Positions 24,906 to 36,727 of a stretch of 64,000 nt of DNA are shown piece after piece. Source of the stretch: Tetrahymena thermophila SB210 (lineage: Eukaryota; Ciliophora; Oligohymenophorea; Hymenostomatida; Tetrahymenidae); the NCBI RefSeq assembly GCF_000189635.1, contig NW_002476430.1, positions 144,623 to 208,622 of the forward strand. Reading direction: 5' to 3'. Under the pieces are notes generated by a model. It saw only the letters and a list, made by a program, of their open reading frames with translations. It had not been told where the DNA came from and searched no databases. Positions within the stretch are counted from its first letter, which is position 1, and each line of letters starts with the position of its first letter. The position numbers were made by a program, and so were the translations under genes.

Positions 24906-25672
24906 ACCTAAATAAATTTAATAAAAACTTTATTATGCTAATTTATTACTGATATATTTTAAAGTAAAACAAAAACAAATTGTATGTTTTATTTATTTAA
25001 TTAATATTTATTTATTTGTATGTATTTAAACATTTTTAAAACAATAAATATCAAATTATAAAAATCAAATCTAGACTTTTTAAATATGAAATGATAAGTG
25101 AATAATTTATACAACTTTTTACATACGGTGTATTCTTATTGATTATCATCATCCAAACTTTTTTCAAAAAAATAGGATTATTTAAATTTGCACAACACTA
25201 GCCTACTTTAGCACTAAAAATTGAGTGTTTTATTAAAAGGGAATACAATAGTTATTGAGCTATTATGTTATAAATTAATTTGAAAAAGTGTTTGGTCTTA
25301 TATTTTTTTAAGGATTATTTTATTTTAATAAAAATGCTAAATTAGAAAACATATTTAGCGTACTAAGAAGAATTTGAAATTAGTATGTCATTTTAAACCT
25401 ATCTATTTTATGAAAGTAACTCAGAATAAGAGAGTGATATTTTTTAATGGAACCAAATAATTCAGTAAATTTGTATAAAAGATTAATTGGACATGAAATA
25501 TTATGCAAATTATGAATGTATTCTATTTATAATTTTAAGAATATTTGTTTTTTACATTTATAAAAAACTTGGTTGGTAAAAATTCTATATGAGATTGATT
25601 TATTATATCAAATTTTTAAATAATAAAAGAAAATAACGATATTTAATTAAGCTTTATTACTATCTATCTATC
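24906..25672. other. Spacer between LRR gene C and the TPR pseudokinase
   Basis: AT-rich. A 22-codon ORF (ATG at 25447) ends quickly in TGA and has no match I recognise. No other feature seen. Confidence 0.5.
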
Positions 25673-28600
25673 ATGCATCAATACTAGTAGCAATAGGATT
25701 TAGATTTATAAAAGGTAAAATAAGAACTTGAGGACCAAAAACAATTGAGGCTCCTTAGCTAGGGAAAAGGAACGTTGGGATAAATTTTTATAGCAGAGCA
25801 TATAATTTAGAAATCTTACCATGCAGTTAAAATCTTCTCACTTTAGGATGAGAAGAATTAGATTTCTGCAAAAAAACTAGATAATGCTAAAAGAGAAGCA
25901 GAATTGCTGAAGAATGTTAATCATCCCAATATAATCAGGTATGTCGATGAATTTTAAATCAACTTGAATTACTTTATCGTAACTGAGAAATGTGTAAAAA
26001 ACTTAGAATAATTTATTTAAGAGTTTTAGAGCCAATTGGCCTCAATTTCTAGACATCAGCTTGTTAATTTTGCTTGTTAAATACTGTCTGCAATTAATTA
26101 CCTCCACCAAAAAAACTACATTATGAGAGAGCTCTCAATAAGGAGCATTTTGATAGATAGCGTTAACCAAATCAAACTCTGTGATTTTGGTCAAGCAAAA
26201 TAAGTTCAAGAAGAAATCAGCTATTCTCTGATTTTAAGAAATATACCTAAATCTGTCATTTTTTATTACCCACCTGAGCTTGTTAAATAAGTAGAAGCAA
26301 ACGTAGAATAAAACAAAAAAGAATTTATGTTGTATTTTAACAAAGATATTTGGGCATTTGGGATATGGCTTTATCTTTTAGCAGGAGCTACTTAAAAAAA
26401 TTGCTATAAACTTATGAAAAAAGGTTATTAAGCTTTGCAATGTTTAGATTAGTCTTTAAGTTAAATTCTCTCTCAAACTCTTTCTTTAGATCCATTTAAA
26501 AGACCAAGCATTTTAAAACTTGTTGATTTTTTCTAAAGCTTTAGGAAATAATTATGGAATTCTGAGTAAGCAAAAATAGTTTATTGTTAATTTAAGAAAA
26601 TGAGAAAACAAAATTAATTATATTTAGCATATTAGCTTATATCAATTTGTTTTTAAATGTAGCCAAAAAATGAAAAATATTCATTTTAATTAGCTAATGT
26701 TTAAGACCAGCTAAAGTATTAGGAAGCAATAAATTAATATTTGAAATGCATTGAGCTGAACCCAAAAGAGGATAGTTATTTATTGTTTCTTGGAATTGCT
26801 TAAAGGAATTAAGGCATGTTTGATGAAGCAATAAAATCATTTAAGGAGTGTTTAAACTTGAATCCTAATTATGATGTGTGCTATTTTAACTTAGGAATTG
26901 TTTATAAGATCAAAAGAATTTATGATGAGGCCATTAAATAGTTTTAAAAATGTCTAAGGCTAAATCGTAAATATGACGCTTGCTTATTTAATTTGGGAAT
27001 ATCATATAAGAAGAAAGGTATGCTGAATAAGGCTATCAAATAATATAAGAAGTGTCTGAGTTTAAATCCTAAATACGATGCTTGTCATTATAATTTAGGG
27101 ATTGCTTATAAGAAGAAAGGCATGGTGGATGAAGCACTTAAGTCATTTTAGGATTGTATTGATTTAAATCCTAAATATGGCGCTTGCTATTATAACATAG
27201 GAAATATCTATTTGATGAAAGACTTGCTTGAGGAAGCAATTGCTTAGTATTAAAAATGCTTAACTTTAGATCCAAATTATGAAGCTTGCTTTTTTAATTT
27301 AGGTGTTATTTATAAGAAGAAATGTATGATAGAAGAAGCTGTTAACTTATTTGAGAAATGTCTAAGTTTAAATTAAAAATATTATGCTTGCTATTATAAC
27401 TTAGGACTCATTTAAAATGAGAAAGGAATTATTGATGAAGCAATTAAATTGTTCTTAAAATGTCTTGATATTAATCCAAATTTTGATGCTTGCTATTATA
27501 GTCTTGGAGTAGCTTATAAAAATAAAGGCATGCTAAATGATGCCATAAAATAATTTTAAAATTGCATAAATCTCAATTCTAAATTAGATTATTGCTTTTT
27601 CGAATTAGGAAATGTTTAATACGATTAGGGCATGCTGGATGAATCTGTTTAATCTTATTTGAAATGTATTGATCTAAATTAAAGTTTCTAAAATTGTTCT
27701 TTGAAATTAGGAAATATTTATCAGTAAAAAGGGATGCTAGATGAGGCAATTAAATAATTTTAGAAGTATCTTAGTATTGATTCAGAAAATGATACTTGTC
27801 AAATGAATTTAGGTATTTGTTTAGAAAAAACAGGAAAGCTGGATGAAGCTATAAAATAGTTTTAAAATTGTCTTGATTTAAATCCAAAAAATGAAATTTG
27901 TTATTTAAAGATTGGCGATGTCTACAGGAAGAAAGCAATGATTAATGAAGCTATTAGCGCATATAAAAAATGCTTAGAAATAAATCCAAAGAATGACATT
28001 TGTTGCTTAAGCTTAGGCATTTGCTTGGAGAATTCAAATAAAATAAATGAAGCCATCGAATGCTATTTAAATTGTATTGAAATTAATCCTTAAAATGATA
28101 TTTGTTACATGAATTTGGGAAATTTGTATTAAAATTAAAATGAGCTTGATAAGGCTATTGAGTCATACTATAAATGTTTGAATGTAAACCCATAGTTAGA
28201 TAGCTGCTATTATTATTTAGGAGAAGCTTAATATAAAAAATCTCTATTTGATGAATCAATAAAGTCATACTTAAAGTGCTTAGAAATTAATCCAAACAAT
28301 GAAGCTTGTTACTTAAGTTTAGGTTAGACTTATCAGAATTAAGGCATGATAAATGAGGCAATCTTAATTTATGAAAAATCACTAAACCTAAATATAAAGA
28401 TTGATGTTTGTTGCTTGAATTTAGGAGTTTGCTATGAAATAAAAGGAAGAATTGATGAAGCAATAAAAAAATATTAATAATCAATTGAAATAAACCCAGC
28501 AAATGATGTTTGTTTTTTGAACTTAGGAAACGCTTATTTGAATAAAGGAATGTTTGACGAAGCAATCTAAGCATATTAAAAATGCTTGCAGCTAAACCCG

Positions 28601-29164
28601 AAAAAAGAAGCTTGCTATTTAAATCTTGGCAATGTGTATTAAATTAAAGGGGAACTAGATAAGGCTATTAAATGTTATCAGAAATGCATAATTTTAAATC
28701 CAAAAAAAGATATTTGCTATTTGAATTTAGGTAATGCATATTAAAATAAAGGTAATTTAGAAGAGTCCATTAAAAATTATCAGAAATGTCTAAATCTTAA
28801 TCCAAAAAATGACACTTGTTTGGAAAACTTGGGAAACGCTTTTAAAAATAAAGGAATGATAGAAGAAGCCATCAAATAATATCGATTTTGTCTATAATTA
28901 AATCCAAATAAGTATTCTTGCTATTTGAATTTGGGTAATACTTACTAGAAAAAAGGAATGCTAGATGAAGCTATTGAATGCTATAACAAATGTATAAATA
29001 TCAATCCTAATAATGAAACGAGTTACGCCAATTTAGGGCTCTGCTATTTAAGCAAAGATATGAAGTATGATGCCATTAAACAATTCTAAAAATGTCTTCA
29101 AATTAACCCAAATAATAAAACTTGTCTAATTAGTCTATAAAAAATGCAAAATAAAAAAAATTGA
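25673..29164 (+). CDS. Pseudokinase with ~24 Cys-rich TPRs, 1163 aa
   Basis: Intronless with the ciliate code. After a Gln-rich start (MHQYQQQQ) comes a kinase fold (~25-310): GKGTLG at 31-36, Lys53 in HAVKIF, αC-like EAELLK, and CDFG ending at Gly173. The catalytic loop reads MRELSIRS (151-158): the HRD Asp is Glu153 and the metal-binding Asn is Ser158, so catalysis is unlikely although nucleotide binding may remain. Residues ~330-1160 form about 24 consecutive 34-residue TPRs of the pattern KCLxLNPKxDACYxNLG followed by xxYxxKGMxDEAIK. Nearly every repeat has one Cys before the LNP turn and one in the next helix A, an unusual regular double-Cys ladder. The start is the first ATG in frame, with the glycine loop only 30 codons on. 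Probably a large scaffold; partners unknown. Confidence 0.9.
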
Positions 29165-30299
29165 GTAATTAATCAAAAAATATTTTATAAATTTCTGTTA
29201 TATTTAGTTTAATTTACAATGAATTAATGTGGATATTTATTTTAACTTAATTTATAGCTAAATTAATACAAAATATTTGTTGAAGAAAATTCAAAAGAGA
29301 AAATGTTTATTTAAAAACCATTAAAGATTTTTTATTCATTTAAAATAAGAAAATAAATTGATTTAAATTTAGAGCTAAATGATGAATGAATACAAATGAT
29401 TCTTACAAAATATATTTCTGATGATTCTCTTAAATTTTGTTGAATTTTAAATGAATTATTGCGAATATTTGTTTGATTTCATTTTGAGCTTAATTAATAC
29501 AAGTAACTTGTTAAATTAAGAAGAAAATTCAAAAATAAAAATAATTATTTAAAAAGTAAAATGGGATTTTCTATTGATTCAAAATAGTTAGTTTGTTTCA
29601 TTTGAAATAAAAAATTAATTTTTTTGATTTATATCCAAATGAATGTTATTTCATTTAGGGCTAAACAAATAAAAAAGATTTCCTAGAATAATATTAAGAA
29701 GAAAGTTCAAAACTAAAATAATTTTAATTAAATTTCATTTAGAGTAAAATTAATACAAACAATTTCTTATAAAATATTCAGAAGAATATTTAAAAATAAA
29801 AATATTTTATTAATTCAAAATAATTTCATTTAAAATTAAAAATTTAATTTAGAAACAAAAGAATATAAATTATTTCTTATTGTAGAAAATTCGAAAATAA
29901 AATTTAGAAACAAATCAATGAATACAAATTATTTCTTATTGAAGAAAATTTGATAATAAAAATATTTTATTAGAAGAGCAAAATAGAATTTTTTATAAAT
30001 TCAAAATAATTTCTTTTTTATTAAAAAAAATAAGTAAATTTAAAATGAGATCTCATAATTTTTTTAGTTTAGAAACATTTATTTTGATTTTTAATTTCAG
30101 TTTCTACTTCATTTGCATGTTTAAATGTTTTTCAGAATTAATTCGGATTTTTCTGATTACAAATTTTTTGATAAAAAAGATTATTTTTTTCAAGGACCTT
30201 TCACAAAATAAATGAATTTTTTACTGAATTAAAAAATAAAGAAATCCACTAAATTTTTTAATAATCAAATTTATAATAAGAACATATAATATAAAATTA
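29165..30299. repeat. Intergenic region with a degenerate direct repeat
   Basis: From ~29240 to 30010 a degenerate unit recurs at least five times, recognisable by AATACAAAT, TTATTGAAGAAAATTCGAAA and AATTCAAAATAATTTCATTT. Period is irregular (~80-230 bp). No gene seen. Confidence 0.6.
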
Positions 30300-31316
30300 A
30301 TGTAGAATTAAAATAATTACGCACAATTGGTACTTGAGATCCCGAATTGTGCTTTATATAATATTGAAGAGTCATCTGCTACTTTAATGTTAGAAGCTTA
30401 CTTAGGAATTTATGAAATAAAGACAATGAACACATATTTTTTTAAAATGAAAAACTGGGAGTATAACTTCCAAAAATAAATCCCTGTTTTAAAAAAACAA
30501 ATTGGTCAGCAGATGATTTATGTAATTCCAAATATGACTGGAAATTATGTATTAGTGCTGCCTTCTAATGCATAAGAGGAAACTATTTCAGTCTTAGAAA
30601 GTTTTTTGGAGAATAACTCTGATTTTGCAGTAAGCATTGATTAGAAATAAGAAGTGTAAGAGGATGAGGATTTATCTGCTTCTGATGATGAAGTTAATCA
30701 TCAAAACTAAATTACCTAGCAAGTTATCAATTAAATATAAATGAAACAAAAAGATTGTCAAAATTTAAGTAAAATTTCTATTAAAAAATAAATTTGATTT
30801 ATGATTTTAAAATATTTTATAGAAGCAGAGAATCTAAAAACAAAATTAATTAATTTTGGAGAAAGAATTGCTAAAAGAATAGAGAAAAGAAAGGAAAGAA
30901 TTGTGACTAGAATATCAAGACCCAGATATATTAAAATTAGACCAGAAACTTTAGAAAGAATTTAAAAATTTTCAACTTTTTTAGATAAGATTGTACATCT
31001 TAATGAATAAATAGTAAACAAAATGGTTTATTCTTCTGCCTAAATCGTTTAAAAATTAGCTTTAGCTGTAGGAGAAACAAAAACTGGAAAAAGAATAAAA
31101 AGAAATAAAGTATATTGTGATATTAAAGATTCAGTTAAAAAGAGTGTTAAATCAATAATCACAGTTTATGAGGGGATGGTTGAGGCATAAAATATTGTTG
31201 AAGAAGCCTTAAAAAAAGCTTCAATCGATATTTTAACTGCAAAATATGGTTAATAAGTAGGTTAACTCTCAAATTAAGCTATTAAAATAAACTCTAGCTT
31301 AGGTCAATTAAGTTGA
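30300..31316 (+). CDS. Senescence/ERD7-type domain protein, copy 1 (320 aa)
   Basis: Two exons, 30300-30768 and 30823-31316, with a phase-1 intron GTAAAA...TATAG. The N-terminal part (LVLEIPNCALYN ... GIYEIK ... NWEYNF, then LENNSDFAVS) matches the N-terminal region of plant senescence/ERD7 proteins. The C-terminal part carries the amphipathic senescence domain: FGERIAKRIEKRKERI, RPETLERIQ, KTGKRIKRNKVY, TVYEGMVEAQN and AKYGQQVGQLSNQA. Spartin and ERD7 relatives act at lipid droplets or stress-responsive membranes (family knowledge); the role here is unknown. It is the shortest and most diverged of three tandem paralogues and lacks the Asn/Gln/His tail of copy 2. The start was chosen because it precedes the conserved LVLEIPNC block by only nine codons. 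Confidence 0.82.
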
Positions 31317-32321
31317 ATATTAATCAAAATAAATTTATATAAAAAAATAAGTAACATATTTTATGTTTTTTAATGCTGATTCAATAAAAGAGCTAATTTA
31401 TTTGCATAATTTTCTTACAATTTAAATAAACAGAATAAAATTCCATATTTTATTAAAATTAACTAATTCTTTGCTTATTTATTTATTTTTAAAAGGTTAA
31501 TTGATTGTTTTTTTTAATCTGAAAAATTTATAAAATATTTTTTATTTATACTTTTTAATCAGAATAATTTTAATATTTAGATATTTAGATATTAAAAATG
31601 AATGAATGATAAATTTTAACTAGGCCTTTTTTATTTTTAAAATTAACCACTTTCCTATTTGTGCTGTAGAGCATAACCCTAGGGTTCTACTCTTATATAT
31701 ATATATATATATAATGAGTTTTAAAAATGAACAATAAATAATATTGAACAACGTTAAAGAAGATTAAAATAATTTTTTAAGCATTATAATTTTAATTTAA
31801 ATAGAAATTAATGCCAATTTTACTAAATTCAAATAATGGAAATTAAAAAACACACAACAAACAATTGAAAAAACTGAAAAGTAAGTATTTCCTTTTAATT
31901 TATTTTTATTTGATTAGATATGATTTGCACTGGTTTTAATTTTAAAATAGTAAAAATGCTTTAGTTTAATTGTAATCAAAAAATGTTCTAGACGACATTA
32001 GCTAAATTTAATATTTTGATAAAAAATCAATGAATTTAAGACTTAAGTTATAGACAACTTATTTTTAATACTTTTTAATTAATAATTTTGTAATTAATTT
32101 ATCGTGTTTTAAACAAAGCAACAGAATTAATTAGATTAGGTAGAGATTACTAAAATTTTTGTTTTAAAGTTTATTTTTTTTTTTAATTAAAACTTTATCA
32201 AGTAAATCTATGTCTGTCTTATTAAATAATCTAACAAACTTGAAGAATAACAAACAAACATATAATAATTTATTTAAAATATAAAAAGATATTAATAAAT
32301 AAAACTAATAAACCAAATAAA
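31317..32321. other. Spacer with a short palindrome
   Basis: AT-rich intergenic DNA. At 31675-31686 lies the perfect 12 bp palindrome AACCCTAGGGTT, inside an imperfect hairpin 31669-31694 (AGAGC... / ...CTACTCT), followed by a (TA)n run. No gene seen. Confidence 0.6.
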
Positions 32322-33831
32322 ATGGATTCCTAATTTAATTCTGCTGACTTACTTTTCGAAGTATAAAATTGCACATTATATGATGTCACTAATGAAAAGG
32401 CTATATTCATTCATAACTCTCCAATTGCTGTCTATGAAATTAAAGAATAAAAGATCGTCTTTATAAAAATGAATAATTGGGAGTATTGCTTTTAAAAGGA
32501 AATTCCTGTTCTAAAGCAGATTGTTTATGAGTAAATTATGTATATATTCCCTAGCATGGCAGGGAATTATGGTCTTTTATTTTAAAGAGGAGTTAATCAA
32601 GACTTGGTAGATCTATTTGAAAATTTCCTTGAAAATAACTCTGATTTTGTAGTAGGAACAACTGAAAAATAGATGGTAGAAGATAGCAGTGATTCTTCTT
32701 CTGATGATGATGATTAGGTTCAATGCAATTAATAAAATCAGAATCAGAATCAATAACCAAAATCGAATGAAAAAAAATAATTAAGTAATATTTTATAAAA
32801 AACATTTGCATTTAGCTTTCATTATTTTTTATTATTTTAATTAAGTTTTAATAATTTATTTTTTTTTAATTCAAATAGGAGGTGAAAAAATCAGAAATGG
32901 ATTGATAAACTTGGGTGAAAGGGTTGCTAAAAGAATAGAAAAGAGAAAAGAGAGAATTATAAATAGAATATCAAGACCAAGATATATATAAATTAGACCT
33001 GAGACTTTAGAAAGAATTAGAAAGCTAAGAATATTCTCAGACAGAATTTTCAAGGTGAGCAAAGATGTTTTGAATGGAATGATTAACGTGAGTAAAAAAA
33101 TTATGTCAAAGTTAGCAAATAAGATTGGAGACACTAAAATAGGCAAAAGAATTAAAAAAAACAGAGTGTATTGTGACTTCAAAGAGGCACTCAAAAACGG
33201 TATTAAATCTATAGCCGCAGTTTATGATGGTATGATTGAAGCTAAACACTTAGTTTAACTTGCCCTATAAGATGCTGTTACTGGCATCGTAGCAGCTAAA
33301 TATGGAGAGCAAGCAGGTTAACTTACAAATGATTTACTAGGTATTCGCATGAATTATTAACAAATGCATCATATTGAATAATATGTCAAACAAGATCAAG
33401 CAAAGTAAATCATAGGAGTAGAGGCTCATCATCATCACTAAAACGGTAACCATAGCCAACCCTCTCACTAAAATCATAACTCCAATTAACAAAACTACAA
33501 CTAATTAAATCAAATGAACAACCAACATGGTATTAACATTCATAATTAACATCCAGCAAATAATCAAAATTTAAATAATCCAAATAATGTTTACTAAAGG
33601 TAAAATATGAATGCTGGTTAATATTAGAATAACAATTAAAATATTAACTAAAATCAAGGTTTTTACCCATAACCAGTAAACAATATTAATCCTCAATACA
33701 ATCAATAGCCACAAAATAATTTTAATACACCTCAAATTAATTAGAATTATAAATAAAATAATTAAAATCCTTACTAAAACAATATGCAAGGATAGTAATT
33801 TAATTAGTAATGTTATCCAATGCAAAAATGA
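32322..33831 (+). CDS. Senescence/ERD7-type domain protein, copy 2 with Asn/Gln/His-rich tail (471 aa)
   Basis: Exons 32322-32784 and 32879-33831; the phase-1 intron (GTAATA...AATAG) is at the same place as in copies 1 and 3. Order: N-terminal domain (LLFEVQNCTLYDV, AVYEIKEQ, NWEYCFQKEIPVL), acidic Ser-rich linker (SSDSSSDDDD), then the senescence domain starting GGEKIRNGLINLGERVAKRI, with RPETLERIRK, KIGKRIKKNRVY and AVYDGMIEAKHLVQ. Residues ~330-471 are a low-complexity tail rich in Asn, Gln, His, Pro and Tyr (HHHHQNGNHSQPS ... QNYNQ), prion-like in composition. Adjacent paralogues on both sides in the same orientation indicate tandem duplication. Confidence 0.87.
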
Positions 33832-35318
33832 TACATTTAATATTCTTTAAATTATTTTATTTTATTTAATAAATATTTCTGTTTTTAATAATTTTATATG
33901 TCGCTTTATTTTATATTAAAATAATATTTTTAAATACTTATAAGTTGTATTTTAATATATAATTAACTAACAAACAGGTAATAAAACTCAAATAATTTAA
34001 ATAACCAGTTATTTTTTGATACAATTAAATTACTTTAGTCATATCTTTTTTAAATGATATTAGAAAATTCTAAATCCCATGTTTCTTTTATATTTATTCA
34101 ATATGAACAACAACATATTTAAGTTAATTTAGTTTTAAATAAATTATTATCAAAAAATATAAACTTTATCTATTGAATTAGATCAATTTTATATAATTTT
34201 AATTAGGGATAGAAAAAATATTCATATCTTGCTGAATGCTAAATTTTTCATATTCAGTATAGCTGTCTTTTAAACATATTTTCTTGAAGTGCTCATTATT
34301 CCATAAATTTCATACGGACCTATATGTATAAAATCTATAAGAATTTAAAATAAATTTACTTATTTTACTTTTTTTGAATAAAAAATAAATAATATTTTTA
34401 GGAAATATAAATAAATAAATGTTCAAAAATAATTCATTTTAATTAAATTTTATTATTAGATTTGTTTTAAGTTTCTATAAAACATGATGTCAAATTAAAT
34501 ATTGATTTAAAGAATGTTAGAAATGAATTCTAATTAATCTGTCTAAAGCTGCTCAATTATGAATGTGTCATTAATATCAAAATATTTATGAATCACTTAT
34601 TATTGTTTTTTTTTCTAAGAGGTTTTCATATACAAAAACAAAGATATTTTTTAAATCCATTTATTAATATTTTCTGTTTTCCTTTAGTTTTTAAAAGTAG
34701 AATGATGGTGTTTTCTTTTTTTAACATTTTATAAGAAAATATAAGATATCAATTAGAATATTTAGCTGTCTTTCATTAGAAAAATTGATAGAAAATTAAA
34801 AAATAAATAAATAAGATTTTGTTAGTTTGAAAATAGACAAAATTTTAAATTTAAATATGTATTAGATAAAATTGATTAGCTTTTACAAATTATTTTTATA
34901 AGGCAAGATATTTGAATAGTTAATGGTAATTAAAAAGTAGATTGAAATAGATGTGAGATGAAATTCTTGGATTTAATTTGTTTTTTTTAAATTTCTACCT
35001 TAATCAATTAATTGTTTTAATTAATTATTTATTTATTTTAAAAAAGACATAAACAGATTAATTATAATAGCTAGCTAGCTGTTGTTTCGATCAGAAAAAT
35101 CTATGCCAGTTGATTGAATTGAAGCGTGTGTGTCGCAAATTAATTTACTGAGTAGAAAAGCTATTTTCTAGTGATTAATAATAATATAATAATTTAGTGT
35201 TAAAGGAAATAAAGAAATTACTTACATACATACAACAATATAAACATAAAAAAGGAAGTTAGTTATTTATTATTATAGACTAAATAATTAGGAAGACAAA
35301 AACAGAATATAAATAAAA
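33832..35318. other. Spacer between senescence-domain genes 2 and 3
   Basis: 1.5 kb of AT-rich sequence. I see no ORF with coding character and no structured RNA. The last ~200 bp are more GC-containing and are probably promoter and 5' UTR of copy 3. Confidence 0.5.
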
Positions 35319-36406
35319 ATGGAATAGCAATACTAAATGTAATTGGTTTTTGAAATACCAAACTGTACTTTGTACGATATCAATGGAAGTTAATACTCAG
35401 TCATTGATAAAGGAGCTTTAGCAATCTATGAATTGAAATCTCATTAATTAATAGTATTGAAATTAGGTTCTTGGTAATACAGTCTGTAAAAGGATATTCC
35501 TGTTATGGCTTAACAATAGAATTCAAGAAAGATGTATGCCTTCCCTAAAAAGCAAGGAAACTTTGGAATTGTCTTTGGTTATGGCACTTCAGATGAATAA
35601 GAAAATGTTTTTGAAAGCATTCTAGAAAATAATACTGATTTTGTCATTTCAACTCCTGGATAAGAAGATTCTTCTTAGAAACTCGTAGGTTCTTCAAACG
35701 ATTAATAGCAACTCTAGCAATAAGGAGGAACAACAACATCAAGCACTTCAAAGAAAATTTAAGGATATCTCTAAAAAGGTAAATAAATATTCCTTCAATC
35801 ATCAAAAGAATAAATTTATTTAAATATTTATTTTTTAACTTAATAAAAGGTGGCGATTTCATCCGCAGTGGTTTGATTACTGGAGCAGGTTATTTAGCTA
35901 AAGGGATTTAAAGTGGTGGATAATACCTTAGGTCAAAGATTTCAAAACCTTAAAAAAAAGAAGTGAAGCCTGAAACAATTTAGAAAGTTAAAATGGCAAA
36001 AGCAACATCATCTGCTGTATTAATTTTCACTTAGACTTAAATATCAGCTTTGATTTAGGGCGCAAAAGTGATTGGAGAAGAATTAAGCAACTAAGTTGGA
36101 GATTCAGATACAGGAAAGAAGATCAAAGCTCACAAAAATTATGAAGATGCCAAAAACATTGCTAAGGGTACAGTCCATGTCTTTGCAGCTATTTATGATG
36201 GTATGTTTGAAGGCTTGTGCGCTATTGGAAGAGGTTTCTAAGCAGCAACTACTGATGTTGTTCAAGCACAATACGGAGAGGGAGCTGGCCAACTTGCTCA
36301 TGAATCTTTTGAAACTGCTGCTAACGTTGGAAACATAGCTTACGCCTATAAAACTGAAGCAATCAAAGCCATAGAATAAGGAACTAAATCTGAAATCAAA
36401 CAATGA
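35319..36406 (+). CDS. Senescence/ERD7-type domain protein, copy 3 (338 aa)
   Basis: Exons 35319-35778 and 35850-36406 with the same phase-1 intron. The N-terminal domain reads LVFEIPNCTLYDI, ALAIYELK, SWQYSLQKDIPVM and MYAFPKKQGNFGIVF. The second exon opens with GGDFIRSGLITGAGYLAKGI, the classical start of the plant senescence domain, followed by KPETIQKVK, IGEELSNQVG, TVHVFAAIYDGMFEGL, TTDVVQAQYGEGAGQLAHES and a NVGNIAYAYKTEAIKAI end. It is the closest of the three to the plant form and the least AT-biased in codon use, suggesting the conserved, highly expressed member. It ends at TGA after a short polar tail. Confidence 0.9.
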
Positions 36407-36653
36407 TAATACTAAATAAATAAATAAAAAACTCATTAATTAATTAACTAACTAACTAAAATATCACCATTAATTATTACAAAATAATAAAAACTGTTTA
36501 GCAATTTATTCAATTTCATTTTTAAATATAAATATGTATTTTATTTTATCCATAAAGAAAATTAATTATTTTAATCATTAAATTATCCAGATTTTCAATC
36601 AACTTATTTCATTTCAAAATATTCTTTAAATCATTAATTAAGATAAAAATAAA

Positions 36654-36727
36654 TGCTCAAAGTGGGGCTCGAACCCACGACCTTTGGCTCATAAGACCAA
36701 AGCTCTAACCAACTGAGCTATCTGAGC
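36654..36727 (-). tRNA. tRNA-Ile (anticodon UAU), copy 1
   Basis: 74 nt cloverleaf on the minus strand: acceptor GCTCAGA/TTTGAGC, D arm TAGCTCAGTTGGTTAGAGC, anticodon stem TTGGT/GCCAA with loop CTTATGA (anticodon TAT, codon AUA, at 36691-36693), T arm GTGGG TTCGAGC CCCAC, discriminator A. A TTTTT run follows. Position 37 is G in the DNA, whereas tRNAs reading ANN codons usually have A37; hence isotype confidence is lower than tRNA confidence. Confidence 0.92.

Noticed and set aside
28287..28574. 95-codon minus-strand ORF
   Set aside because: Antisense shadow of the TPR repeats of the pseudokinase gene.
32871..33194. 107-codon hydrophobic minus-strand ORF
   Set aside because: Antisense shadow of the senescence domain of copy 2.
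36654..36727. tRNA-Met (CAU) for the four minus-strand tRNAs
   Set aside because: Standard stem lengths place TAT, not CAT, at positions 34-36 of the loop CTTATGA.
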